From NCBI GenBank assembly GCA_033239525.1, contig BSYO01000024.1, positions 7,339,991 through 7,403,990 on the forward strand: 64,000 nucleotides of DNA, written 5' to 3'. The position numbers were made by a program, and so were the translations under genes. A model generated the notes under the pieces. That model was not told where the DNA came from and searched no databases. It saw nothing but the letters and a program-made list of their open reading frames with translations. Every line of letters starts with the position of its first letter. Within the stretch, counting starts at the first letter, position 1. This document shows positions 1-10,480 of this stretch, piece after piece. The stretch is from Nepenthes gracilis (lineage: Eukaryota > Streptophyta > Magnoliopsida > Caryophyllales > Nepenthaceae).

Positions 1-1101
1 GATTCCACTTTCCGAAAGGTCTGTAGATTCTTGTACGCTTGGTACCTAAAGAAGTCCCCATGTATTAGGCAGAGAAGTTTCATCTCTTCTGTGAGCCTAG
101 GGATTCTTCTTGCCTCCTTCACGAAGTGGTCCAAGAATTTTTGTGGATTCTCTCCCTACTTCTGCTTGATATGGGAGAGATACCAAGGCTACTTCTCTTC
201 TCGGTGGCTAAAGGCATATTGTGCCAAGAAGAGGTCAGAAAGTTCTCAGAAGCTTCGGATCGAATCTGACGGGAGACAATGGAACTAGATATGGGCGTCC
301 CCCTTCAACGTAAGAGGGAAGCAGCGACACATGGCTGCATCCTCCAACCCTTGTAGACTCAGATGGGTGTGAAAATGATTGAGATGATCCGTAGGATTAG
401 CGCTCCCATTGTAAGAGTCAAGAGTTTGCATCTTGAACTTGGTCAGTATGGGACAGTTTAAGATCTGTGCCATGAAGGAAGATCCGTGTAGATCCATGGC
501 GTGTTCATCATCTTTGAACACGCACTTCAGGATCTTTTCCACTTGCAAATCTATGGGACGGCGTTGCTTGTTCTTTTAGAGTTGAGGTAGCTTCTCAACT
601 TTGTCTTTTTTTGGCGTGACAAGTAGTCAGTTGGCTACTGTCACCAACGGATCTAATGATCCTAGAGGTTCTCTCTTGAGCCTAAGGCCTGGTCTCCGTC
701 TGAGAGTAACAGGAATTTCTTTGTTCGGAACTCTCCTCCGGAGTCCTACTGCCCAAACGCCATTCAAGCCTTTATTGACTCTGGGCGTGTGAGGCCTCCG
801 AAGCCTGAGTGTTGGCTGGCCTTTTAGTCTTTTTGGCCGGTTTCTTCTTGTTTTGTCCTCCTCTCTTGGAGGATGGAGTAGGGAATGTTTCGGGCAGAGC
901 TCCCTACCGAATGTTCTCCTGGCGAGCGTAGAATATTTGTAGCATTCTATTCATATTGCTCATGTGCTTCGTCAGGTTCTTGAAAAAGGGTGCTGGCATA
1001 CCGTTGGCCATCCCGTTGACCTGGTTACCAACAAAGTGGTCCTGGTCGGGTGTGGTCGTATCTCTAGCGGGACTGCTAGTTTGCGCTCTTATATTCATCA
1101 T
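1..1101 (-). pseudogene. gag region of Tat/Athila-like Ty3/gypsy element E1, cut by the window edge
   Basis: Gag is the structural capsid protein of LTR retrotransposons. The minus strand reads the plant gypsy gag core: at 285-548 it gives KFKMQTLDSYNGSANPTDHL and then MCRCFPLTLKGDAHI, the usual arrangement before the WF-S-L-P-SI-SF-EL block. That block continues at lower coordinates (1-284) in another frame, followed by a SLREYV-RFNQEV-like segment. The N-terminal part lies at 904-1,101 (starts MMNIRAQTSSPARD). Stops and frameshifts separate the pieces, so it is not translatable as one protein. The remainder (protease, pol) would lie left of the window. The lineage call (Tat/Athila rather than chromovirus) rests on the gag core style only. 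Confidence 0.75.
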
Positions 1102-1312
1102 TCTGTTTGATGAGAGGCGAAATAGAGAGAGATCGTGAAAAAAAGTGGTTAGCTTTTTGTAAGTTTTTTTATAGACATCGCTAATAATGCGTCATAGATC
1201 CAAATTTCGAACAGATTCGAGTCAAATCATTCGTCTAAGTTCGACTCCGTCCACTGAGTTTAAATCCTACACACCACAATTATGAACAAAAGGTCAGGTG
1301 ACGGCGGAAGGT
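1102..1312 (-). other. Leader of E1 with a decayed primer-binding site
   Basis: This is the stretch between the presumed gag start and the LTR. On the minus strand just inside the LTR it reads CCGCCGTCACCTGACC (about 1,293-1,308), which resembles a worn version of the tRNA primer site seen in Tat-like elements (TGGCGCCGTCTGTGGG). The match is imperfect; no coding sequence is seen. Confidence 0.35.
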
Positions 1313-2190
1313 TGTCTCACCAAAAATATTTCAACACTCAAGTTAGCAAATAGCTTTTAAATTAAGAAGGTAAAAGTAAGAATGCAAGGAAATGTAAAGA
1401 GTATTTGTGATGGAAGAGTGCTCTCACTGGGAGAGGTTTTAGAGGCTAATAAGAAGTGTTGGCTCTAAGTACTGAGTTCACTAGGAACGTAGTGGCAGAG
1501 AGAGTGTGTTTGTATTCTAAAAGCGTGTGAGTTTTATAGAAGAAAGCTTTTTGAGAGCATTTGCTGAGCGAGCTTCAGCATCTGTGGGCCAAGGAGAGCA
1601 TGCCTTGGAGTGAGGACTCTATGACCTTTTATAGGCGCTACTTTGGGCTGCCTTCCTTGCGTAAAAGGACTTGATTCCGCACTCTACTGGAATCACTGCC
1701 TTTTCTAGCATGGAGCTTTTATGGCAATAATAGTCACTAGATTGATTACTTTTCTTGTGTGTTCTAGAACCATTAGGATTTCTAGTAAATAGGGAAGAGA
1801 TTCTGATGCATTCCTTTAGGGATGGGCGTTGAATCTGCTGATGATCGTTATAGTAGATATTACCTTATGTGAAGAGCACGAAATTAGGGGAGAAGATCGT
1901 TACTGGTCGAGGACGGTCGTGTGGGCCAAACTGGGCTTGGCCCACTTGAGGCCTATCTTCAAACGGTTGACTGGTTATGCTTCCGGTCAATGGAAGCATT
2001 GACCATTTTGCATAATTCCGATCAACGGAAGCATTGACCATCTTGGGCCCAAGTGGGCTGTCCTGTACTTGGGTTTCTCTTGACTCATTGGCCTTTTGAT
2101 CGGTCAATGGCTAGTGTTGACCGTTCAGGCTCTAATGAGCTGTTGTGTATTTAGGCCGTTCATCCATTTTGATCCAGCCCATCACTAACA
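1313..2190 (-). repeat. 5' LTR of element E1
   Basis: The segment starts TGTCTCACC and ends CACTAACA, so both termini are TG...CA. The right end is fixed because the neighbouring LTR of element B resumes exactly at 2,191. The left end is inferred from the primer-site remnant and the TG. It carries several TTGACC/GGTCAA motifs, including GGTCAATGGAAGCATTGACC at 1,985-2,004 and a variant at 2,020-2,039. The second E1 LTR lies outside the window, so the call cannot be confirmed by comparing LTRs. Confidence 0.5.
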
Positions 2191-2424
2191 TTCCATCAAT
2201 ACTAAAATGACCCTTTGTCATATTAGATATTTTAAACACCTTATTATTTCTAGAAAAGGCCACTAGGATTACCTTTTAATAATTTAACCACAAAATCTCT
2301 CTCACAACTCCTTAGTTTTTTAAGATGTTCCTTCAAAAATTGGTTACTTTTATCCTTTTGACCAGATTAGAAACTTAGGATAAATTTTATCCAAAATTAT
2401 TTTTTGATTTTTGGATCTCATTCA

Positions 2425-3686
2425 TGTTGTATTTGGTCACTCCCTTGTAGGGTAACCCAATAAACGAGTTTCTCATCTGAGGATTTTCGATGAGGAAATC
2501 CGGAGAGCAAAGGATTTCTGGAGAGTAAGAGTAGCGGCTTCCAGATAACAAATAGCTGGACAACTTGTTGACTGGATGAGAAGGCTGGCCGATCAATGGA
2601 CATTGGCCGGCCAAGGAGCGCGGATAGCTAAGGATGCACATTGGCAGGCACGGATTTGCCTTAAGAAAAATGGTCGGTCAATGTGGAAGTAAGGCAAGCG
2701 CAGCGGAAGCTCCGATGTTGCAAATAAAAGTGCATAGAAGCCTTGGTTGAGAATTGCCGATCAATACGCTGACTAGCAAATGAGGTAAATTAGCTAGTCA
2801 ATAAGTTGACTGGCCATGAAGGAAAAATCATCGGTATGCGTAGGATTTACCGGTATAGCCAAAATGACCAGGTGGCCAAAATGGAAGGGTGGCAAAATGG
2901 CAGGTTGGCCATTTTGCCCAATTTGTAGCAAAATACCGGAATGAGCATTTTGTCCGAAATGAAACAAAATGCCGGTTTGGAGTATTTTGCCCGGTATGAC
3001 ATTTTACCGGTTTGGAGCACTTGGTAGGAATGCGATCTTACGAGGTTTGGTGAAGAAATGCCGGTATAGAATTTCGGCATGGGATTTCGGTTTGTAGCGG
3101 CCCATTTGAAATGCCGGTCAACGGGAGGTTGACCAACCCAAATGGAGAATCCGGTCAATGGATGATTGACCGTCCATCAGATAATCCAGTAGGGGTCATG
3201 GGTGCCAACACAGAAGATTTTCTGAATATGTATGATTTCAGGAGGATATACGCGATCTCTGGGCACTGTTTGTACAGAACATCTTTATATTGTTAGTAGG
3301 GACATATTTTGTCCGGAATAGAATATTCGGCAGATCAACAATATATTTACGCATATCTAAACGGTGAAGATTATCCAAGTATACAAGAAAGATGAGAGAA
3401 AGAGTGAAAGAAACCGAGAATAGTGAGTGAAAATCAAAAAGTGAGTTCTTTGTATACTTGTACTCTATTCTTCATTTTCGCCTCTTGGGCTTGTATAGTC
3501 ATGTGGTTTGTATAATTAATCTCATATAGTGAATTTATTTGTGAATTAAGTGTCTGTGGTTTTTCTTCTTCTGTTTGTGAAGGGATTTCCACGTAAATCT
3601 TGGTGTTCTATTTTTTCTTCTTCTTTCACTTCTCTGTATGTGTGATTCTGTGCATTGTTATCGGTCGCCTCCTTTTTGCGCCAACA
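2425..3686 (+). mobile_element. Solo LTR of a Ty1/copia element, with target-site duplication
   Basis: It starts TGTTGTATTTGGTCACTCCC and ends TTTTTGCGCCAACA. It is flanked by perfect 5-bp repeats ATTCA (2,420-2,424 and 3,687-3,691). The start matches the LTRs of copia elements M and J (TGTTGGG..TCACTCCC) in this window. No internal sequence is left, which is the product of LTR-LTR recombination. The LTR contains a tract rich in GGCAAAATGG/CCATTTTGCC repeats (2,860-3,010) and two GGTCAAN..TTGACC inverted repeats (3,116-3,134; 3,153-3,171). Confidence 0.85.
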
Positions 3687-3691
3687 ATTCA

Positions 3692-4446
3692 AATGTCACA
3701 CTTTAGCTTGTTGGTATTTAAATATTATTCAAATGTTAGCTCAAAAAGCCAATCTCTCTAAGCCTGTCTTTAACCCTATTATTATGAATTCACCTCAAAT
3801 TGACTTATTTGCTGACATTGATAGCTGCAGATTATTAAAATCATCATATATGGGCTTTAATGAAATTAAAGGAACATAATTCATGAACTTACTAATACAA
3901 ATCGATCCTTAAATTAGGATATTCCCAAAAACCTGAAAATCAGTACAACCTCTAAAATTTTAACAAATCTACATCTATATGACAAGTTTGCCGATTTTGA
4001 ATGATTTTTTTATTAAATTGGATTACTTCTAAAATATTGATCAAAAGAAAGATTATGAAATTACTTATTCACGTTTGTTACCCGATTCTTATTTCCTCAA
4101 TTTTTCCCCTTCTGTATTCTCTTTGCTCGAGTTTCCACTCGAATTAAGACAAGCTTTCCCTGGCACTTATAGGCAAATTAGTCCTTATCACCCATGGCTC
4201 AACCTAAAATCAAATTATGGTTCAAATAGCAGCGCACCAAGGCCGAGTTTGATTTCTCCTCAAACGGCTCCACTGTTTGTCCACCTCAAACTGGCTGCTA
4301 TAGTTCAGCCGAATTCTATCTCTTCCAGCCGCAAGTCAATCACAATTCTTGATCTTGGCCAGCCAAACATTTGTTTAGTGCCGCGTTACCAATTTCGGGC
4401 AGTAATTTCTTTAATTTTAACTTTGGGTCAAACTTTAGTGTATTTG
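3692..4446 (-). repeat. Middle piece of element B left LTR between the solo LTR and TRIM-1
   Basis: The sequence follows the right LTR copy at about 11,940-12,520 closely: AACATAATTCA(Y)... near 3,872 and 12,111, and CGGGCAGTAATT near 4,397 and 12,485. No gene is seen. Open frames here, such as the one over 4,075-4,449, are fortuitous readings of LTR sequence. Confidence 0.6.
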
Positions 4447-4759
4447 TGATGTCCCACATCAGATAGGGAGGGAAACGAAGTGTGCCTTATAAGGGTGTGG
4501 ATACGTCTCCTTTGTGGACGCATTTTGGGACCTGTGGGGGGTCGTCAGAACAAAATCCTGTGGCCTGTGTGGCTGGGAGGGACAATATCCACCACGTTAT
4601 GTGCTTGTGTGGCTGCTGCGGATTCTGATAGTTGAGCGACTGTGTATTTCTCTGGTGGACGCATTTTGGGGGCGGTGGAGGCCGTCTGCCAGGAACAAAA
4701 CTGTGCACCTGTGTGACAAAGCGGAAAATATTCACAAGCGAATGCTCGGAGATGTTACA
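4447..4759 (+). repeat. TRIM-1 5' LTR (long form)
   Basis: It starts TGATGTCCCACATC and ends GATGTTACA. Inside, GTGGACGCATTTTGGG occurs twice (4,514-4,529 and 4,655-4,670), 141 bp apart. This internal direct repeat explains the shorter LTR form in the 54-55 kb TRIM copies. Confidence 0.85.
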
Positions 4760-4761
4760 AA

Positions 4762-4772
4762 TGGTATCAGAG
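4762..4772 (+). promoter_or_regulatory. TRIM-1 primer-binding site
   Basis: TGGTATCAGAG lies two bases after the 5' LTR and is complementary to the 3' end of plant initiator-methionine tRNA, the usual primer for first-strand synthesis. Confidence 0.85.
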
Positions 4773-4828
4773 ATGAGACTCGGTTTGGTGTGCCAACGTG
4801 GACGTTGGGCTCCCAAGGGGGTGGACTA

Positions 4829-5140
4829 TGATGTCCCATATCGGATGAGGAGGGGAACGAAGTGTGCCTTATAAGGACGTGGATACCTCTCCCTTGTGGA
4901 CGCATTTTGGGACCTGTGGGGGGTCATAGAACAAAACCCTGCGACCCGGTGTGGTGGGAGGGACAATATCCACCACGCTGTGTGCCTGTGTGGCTGCTAC
5001 GGACTCTGATGGTTGAGAAACTATGTGTTTCTCTGGTGGACACGTTTTGGGGGCGGTGGATGTCGTCTGTCAGGAACAAAACCGTGTGCTTGTGTGACAA
5101 AGCGAACAATATTCACAAGCGGGTGCCCGAGGATGTTACA
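4829..5140 (+). repeat. TRIM-1 3' LTR (long form)
   Basis: Directly repeats 4,447-4,759, starting TGATGTCCCATATC after the purine tract AAGGGGGTGGACTA and ending GGATGTTACA. It also carries two copies of the GGACGCATTTTGGG / GGACACGTTTTGGG motif. Confidence 0.85.
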
Positions 5141-5364
5141 ATATTGCTGTAATTAGATGTCCACTAATTTATTTTATAGGTTTCACTAAAATCTTGCATA
5201 ATTTTCCAAAATATATTTCAAGTCCTTTTACCAATTATATAATCCAATCTCATCATACTCAATCTATACCCAATATATATTGATCACACCTTCTAAATTG
5301 ATAGGCCAAATCGTTATTTTTAATGCATCACATAACATAGTCCTTAGAAAATCAGGACGTCATA

Positions 5365-6042
5365 TTATTGTCGTCCTTTAAAAAGTTTCTCTCCGAAAGT
5401 TATAACTACCTCCATCTTTGAATAGATGTGGAAACTTTTCTTGCACCTACTCATCAGATTCTAGTTGCCACCTCTACATTTTGGTGATTCTATAGCACCT
5501 TGATGAGTGGTAAGACTTTTGTTAGCAAAATTTGATCCTTTCAATGCACAATCCGAACTCGCTCGATAAGATAGGTTCTCCTAGATCCACAATGTTTCCA
5601 TCTGAATGATATGGAAAGGATAGTGGACGTACTCCCTCAATAAACAAATGTGTAATACATTATGTTCACTTGATAAGTCGGGAGGTAGAACAAGTCGATA
5701 AGCAACCTCACCGATCAATTTTAACATCTCTAATGGCACAATAAATATAGAACTCAACGTGTCTCTAGTCCCAAATTTAAGAACTCCCTTTGTTGGGGAG
5801 ACGTTTGAGAATGCTAAATCACCGATCTCGAAACTCAATTCTTTCCATCTTCTCTCTACTAACTCTACTCTTTACTCCAGGTCACTTACAATTGATCCCA
5901 AACAAGCTTGATGTTCTCAATTGTTCCCTGTACTAATTTGGGTCTGATCACTTGCTTGTTTTTAATATCTTTCCAACTTATTGACGATCTACACTCATGT
6001 CCATATAACGCTTCAAATAGTGTAATGCCGAAACTTGATTAG
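5365..6042 (-). pseudogene. Integrase C-terminal part of element B polyprotein
   Basis: Integrase joins the cDNA to host DNA. The minus strand at 5,581-5,838 reads SFEIGDLAFSNVSPTKGVL and then GEVAYRLVLPPDLSSEHNVL, the conserved C-terminal integrase stretch of Del/Tekay-like gypsy elements. Upstream (to 6,042) the reading resembles the end of the catalytic core (FEALYGHECRSSISW). Frameshifts and stops interrupt it. It is cut at 6,042 by a solo LTR and resumes at 8,704. The stretch 5,365-5,580, next to the LTR, holds the run-out towards the polypurine tract and has no clear open frame. Confidence 0.75.
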
Positions 6043-8703
6043 TGTGACGGATTGGGTCATAATCCATTAATGATCTCCGTCAATAAACTTAAATTAGACT
6101 AATATACAATTAATTTAAAACATTAAATTTTGTAAAAAAAATCGGACAGAATTTCCTTTAAAAGTAGACAAAAAAACATTAATGAAAACCTGATTAATCA
6201 ACTTGTACAAGTATATAAATATCCAGACTTTAATATTCAACCACAGTACATACACAGGACTAACAAATACTATATCATCCATGACTCCAACACAATACTT
6301 TTTAGCTACTTCATTGGACCTAAATAGATATGCCATCTAGGCCTAAACAAATCCAAACATCCAAAAAAATGCGGAAACAGAACTAAATTCATAAATAACC
6401 TATAGAAGTATAATAATAATCTATAATAATAAATATTATGCCACAATAAATACATAGCATTAATCTAACTTGATTATTTATATTTCATTACATCAATCAC
6501 ATTCTAAGATTTTAGGTCTTCGAAGTCCTATAAGTCTCTTCTAGCAAAATCCTTCTCATTGTTCAATCTAATCGGGCGTCAACTCGTGGCTCTCATTTGA
6601 AAGAAAGAAGTAGTAATAGTGAGCTAATAGCCCAACAAGTGCACAATATGTATCAAAGAATATGTTTAATTGTATTCAAAACATAATAATGCATATATGA
6701 AAGACAAAGATGCAAATGAGATTTAATCCATGATTTTAGGAAGGAGTACTTTCGTAATCCATTCCATATTTCCTTGGTTCATTTCCTTATCATACTCATA
6801 ATTACCAATTCATTGCTGAAAATTTATTTTGTTGAGGGACTCAGATTAGTAGGCATCAATGACTAAGAAGCGGATGGTTGTAGGCTAAATTGTATTTGTT
6901 CGTACACAATCGAAAACCATCTCCTCTTATTAAAGGCCCAGAGGTAGGTCGTCTACAAACTCATCCCTATAGACAGGGGCAATCAGCAGTAGTAGCCCAG
7001 CCACAAGCGGTTCCAGAACAGACTATGACCTTTCGTTACAACATACTAAGGCATGCCAAGGAATTTCACCCGTTACATAACACGACCAGGATACACGACT
7101 AGAGTAATCATGGAGTTTCCATTACAATTTCCTAGCATGCCGAAATTTATTATCCATAATTCTTAGTCTAAGTTCTTAGTTCCTTATTTCATTAGGGAAT
7201 TTTTTTCTTAAGCACCAAAGTAAATTCCTTTATTCTTACTCTACTAGAGAACGTTTCATAATTCTATCAGTTAATAGGTCTATCACTTAATTACAGAATT
7301 TCCTCCATCAGTAGATTCCATTCCATAAGCATATTTTCATATCCTTCGTGAGCGTAAAACCTCACATATTCATAGTTCATACGTAATATTTTTTTTGAGC
7401 TTAGAAGGATTAAGAAACACATTTTTAGATTATGTTAGACAGAATTCTTAAAACTTTCGATCAATAATTCTTAATAAATGGTTCATGACATGATTTTTGA
7501 AACATTTCGAATTAATAGGTTCATAATACGTGCATAATTTATCATAAGGTTTGGAATAAGGAACTCTTATCATCGAAAAGTAGACTGACTTGAAAAGCTT
7601 TTGGATACGATTTTCCTTCACAATTGAACATGCCAAAACTTTTAGATTATGCAATAGAACTTATACAGATACATATCACTTAATTAACAATTAAATAGTG
7701 TAAAATTAGGCAAAATATTGCTTATGGACATTGGGTGAACAGTACCCGCAATGAACAGTGCGTGTGGCCAATATCAGATTGCCCATATCGATTAATTTTT
7801 AAAATTTCGGACATCTAAAGGGTATCTTATAAAATTCAAGGCATGGGTAATTATAATTTCAAGTCAATTTATGTATCAAATTTCAAATCGAAACTTAAAA
7901 GGGGTCCAGGCGTGGGTTAGGGTTTACTCGAACAAATTTCCATATAAAACCCCAAATTCGAATACCCAATCGATAAATTAACGAGTCCAAGTTATAGGTT
8001 ATCATATTCTAGTCCCAAGTCAAGCAAAAACCTCAAAAATTTGTGGGTAAATCGTCTGGGCACAGGTTAGGGTTTGCTTTGTCTGAAAACCTAATAAATC
8101 TACAAATTTGGACGCAAAATCTACATATATACATGCTTGGATCTTGAAAATTATAAAATATAAACTTAATCGGGTATCGGAACGAGGATACTTAAAAAAA
8201 TAAGATAAAACTGTAAGAAAAAAAGAGAGAAGGGTATAAGTGCACTTACCTCGTTTCGATCTATCACCTTTTTAACTAGCTATCGGACGGATTCGGACTT
8301 GTGGGTCTCCATCTCCTCCTCTCTCTAGCTCCTCATGCTCTCTTTCTCTCTAAATCCAAAATGGCCGAAAAATAATGTGCTGGAACCCTTGTGCAATATT
8401 TATATCGTGGCGTGTACCTGCCGGATGCTCGAGCGCCCGGCTGGAGCAGGGCATTATGTTTTGGGCATCGGCTTGGGCTTTCGACCGCCCCGCAGGCCCA
8501 AGACATTCTGTTTTTGGCGCCGCCTGTCGTGCTCGAGTACACGGCAGGCGCCATGCTGCTAGCAGCGCACCAGCAAGCAGTAGCCCGCTTTCGTTTGATT
8601 TTTACTTCCGATACATATTCTTTTGCATGCGTTAAGCCTAGTTTTGATCATTATAACATTAATTATTTTATAATTACCGTATTTTGGAAGTCGGGACCTT
8701 ACA
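6043..8703 (-). mobile_element. Solo gypsy LTR (family C) inserted in element B integrase
   Basis: On the minus strand it starts TGTAAGGTCCCGACTTCCAA and ends CCAATCCGTCACA, matching the termini of the LTRs at 44,483 and 49,420. Flanking pentamers are ATTAG (6,038-6,042) and ATTAT (8,704-8,708), a target duplication with one change. Internal landmarks shared with the other copies include the GAGCTATTAGCTCAC-type segment near 6,615 and a GC-rich block at 8,400-8,590 beside a minus-strand TATA box (TATAAATA, 8,397-8,404). No coding sequence; frames at 8,333-8,738 are artefacts of the GC-rich block. Confidence 0.82.
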
Positions 8704-9420
8704 ATTATAAGCTACTATTATATGCAAACTGGGCTTGAAACAAATAAAATTTTTGCTACCACTCAACTCAAACACTAATAACTGTAAAATATTTTCCAAA
8801 ACCCTAACCCTCCTCTCCGTTTGACTGTCGGTATAAGTATGAAAAGTAGTGCCGAATCTCTACTTTGTCCTATCCCTAATTGTAGACTCTTCCAAAACTG
8901 TGATACAAATCTCGAATTTAGACCGGAGACAATCGATATAGGCACTCTATGCAATGTCATGATCCCGTTAACGTTCAAGTGGGCTAGTCTTTCTGATGAA
9001 AGATCTCCCTAATAGCAATATGGTGAGTCAAATTTGTCAATTAGTCCATATAAAGAAAAATATGTTATGTTTCCGTGACTTCTTTAACAAGCTAACCATG
9101 AAATCTATTGTGATATGCTTCCATTATTAACTCATAATGGGTAACAGTTGGAGCTTCGTAGTTGTTTTCTAATGCTGAGCATTTACCTGTTAACGAGCAA
9201 CTAATCTCACCACAAACTCTGTGATTTTATTATTCATATGGTTTCACAAAAAAAAAAATTTTCATGTCATGATATATTTCCAAAGCTCTGGGATAGATAT
9301 TATACCTCAAACGATGTATCACCTCCTAGAATTCCTCTCATAGATCATCCACCTTAGGAATACAAACACTGTCACATACTTGAGAATCTTGTCCCCTTCG
9401 ATATTAAATTTTGACTAAAA
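8704..9420 (-). pseudogene. Integrase N-terminal and core start of element B
   Basis: The minus strand near 9,240-9,300 reads EVIHRLRYNIYP, the counterpart of the zinc-binding EAHRSRYxIHPG segment. Near 9,060-9,220 it reads QVNAQH, LQLLPI and WKHITIDFMVSLLKK, the linker into the catalytic core (QVKAEHQ..LLQPLPIPEWKWEHITMDFV in the family). Several stops lie inside. This is the part upstream of the piece at 5,365-6,042, separated by the solo LTR. Confidence 0.6.
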
Positions 9421-10310
9421 TTCACTTGACAATCCCTCTATGATCTTCAAACATTGTGGATCCCTAATCTGATCTTCTTTGATTCTTCTTAGAAAAGTAG
9501 ATTGTATATAGAAATACAACATGACCACCTGTGAAAATCTCGGATGCAGCTAAATCTAGTAAATTTTCAATTCTTAAAGCATCATCCACTCCTTTGTGAT
9601 CATCTACTCAGTTTCATTGGTGGCATCCTCTTCTTTATCAGACGTTCAATTAATAAAGAGTATTTCCAAACCACTTCATACTCCTCGTTAAAAGAAATCA
9701 ATTATCTTCTGATAACATAATTTAGCTCTTGTTGGAATTGCCAGGCTATTTTCCCCTCCTCTACTACTAAGTATAGTGCATAACGTGCCAACTATGTGAA
9801 TTTTCCTTGTACTCCACCACTAATTTGAATCCTTGCCCCAACTGTTGGAACACATTCTCCTTTACTATATGTATGTAGGCAGGTACATATTTATCATCAA
9901 AAATATGAATAAACTCATTTTAAAAAATCACATTCGTAACTGCTCCCAACTCATCTTCTCTGTATCCACCATTAGTGCTCGGCCTCACCCTTGAGGCTCT
10001 ATACAACACAGAACTTTCTCCATCTTTTTAACAGCCTCAAAAATCTTGCTTATTTGTTGCAGCTTATCCTCTACTTTGGCTAGATCTGGCGTGCCAAGAA
10101 AGATAGGTGACCGGTGGTCCATAAAATCCTAAAATGTGCTATGTTTTCACGTCATCTCTCCCGCAACCTATGCGCCATTAAATTGATTCGCTAGATTTTT
10201 CATTGGTGTAATGCTCCATGCACTCCAAAACTCCTCTGGATTCAGCACTGTTTGGCATCAACCACAAGTGTCGCTGTGTTAATACTATCATGCACTGATA
10301 TGGAATACAA
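9421..10310 (-). pseudogene. gag relic of element B
   Basis: In broken minus-strand frames over about 9,600-10,100 the sequence reads AKVEDKLQQISKIFEAVKK, then W-QL and YVPAYIHIVKENVFQQLGQG. This is the gypsy gag pattern (F-Y-P-V---KE-EF--L-QG--SV-EY). It is followed within a few hundred bases by integrase, so protease, RT and RNase H have been deleted. The start lies near 10,300 by position relative to the primer site. Stretch 9,421-9,600 has no readable domain. Confidence 0.5.
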
Positions 10311-10462
10311 TATACCAAAAAAAAAAAGTTACTTTATTTCAAAGAGTCTACGTTCCAAATATAAATAAACTCCTAAGGTTCCATTCTTAGAATCCTTTAA
10401 ATTTCTAAACCCTCAAGAATTATCTTCCGGAACCTTTTCGAAATCCTTAAGTTTTAAGACTA

Positions 10463-10476
10463 CTATTTTGATACCA
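10463..10476 (-). promoter_or_regulatory. Primer-binding site of element B
   Basis: The minus strand reads TGGTATCAAAATAG just inside the right LTR, a worn initiator-methionine tRNA primer site (TGGTATCAGAGC in intact elements). It confirms that the right LTR is the 5' LTR and that the element runs leftward. Confidence 0.65.
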
Positions 10477-10480
10477 CAAA

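Larger units (their letters stand above)
4447..5140 (+). mobile_element. TRIM-1, terminal-repeat retrotransposon in miniature
   Basis: Two direct repeats of 313 and 312 bp flank only 69 bp of interior. The interior starts with the initiator-tRNA primer site TGGTATCAGAG (4,762-4,772) and ends with the purine tract AAGGGGGTGGA. That is a complete set of reverse-transcription signals with no coding capacity, so gag and pol must come from elsewhere. It sits in the left LTR of element B; the corresponding uninterrupted stretch is near 12,500. Flanking pentamers (ATTTG, ATATT) do not match, so the target duplication is lost or flanks were altered. Open frames across it are LTR shadows. Confidence 0.88.
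2191..5364 (-). repeat. Left (3') LTR of element B in three pieces (2,191-2,424; 3,687-4,446; 5,141-5,364)
   Basis: Pieces align with the right LTR at 11,690-12,708. For example AGAAAAGGCCACTAGG occurs at about 2,252 and about 11,755, and CAGTCCTTA/TAGTCCTTAG precedes the end of both copies. The piece boundaries coincide with the ends of E1, the solo copia LTR and TRIM-1. The gypsy integrase end begins just to the right, as expected for the 3' LTR of a minus-strand element. Confidence 0.7.

Noticed and set aside
1225..1258. tRNA-like 3' end (AAGTTCGACTCCGTCCA)
   Set aside because: After the TTCGA loop there are too few bases for a T-stem plus acceptor stem, and no D-arm or anticodon arm can be folded upstream.
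4447..5140. TRIM-1 as a Cassandra-type element carrying 5S rRNA promoter sequence
   Set aside because: No 5S-like A box or C box text was seen in the LTR. Only the LTR termini and primer site resemble TRIMs in general.
8333..8738. Overlapping frames on both strands as a small GC-rich gene
   Set aside because: They lie in the GC-rich promoter block of a solo gypsy LTR, and the frames are not preserved in sister LTRs.
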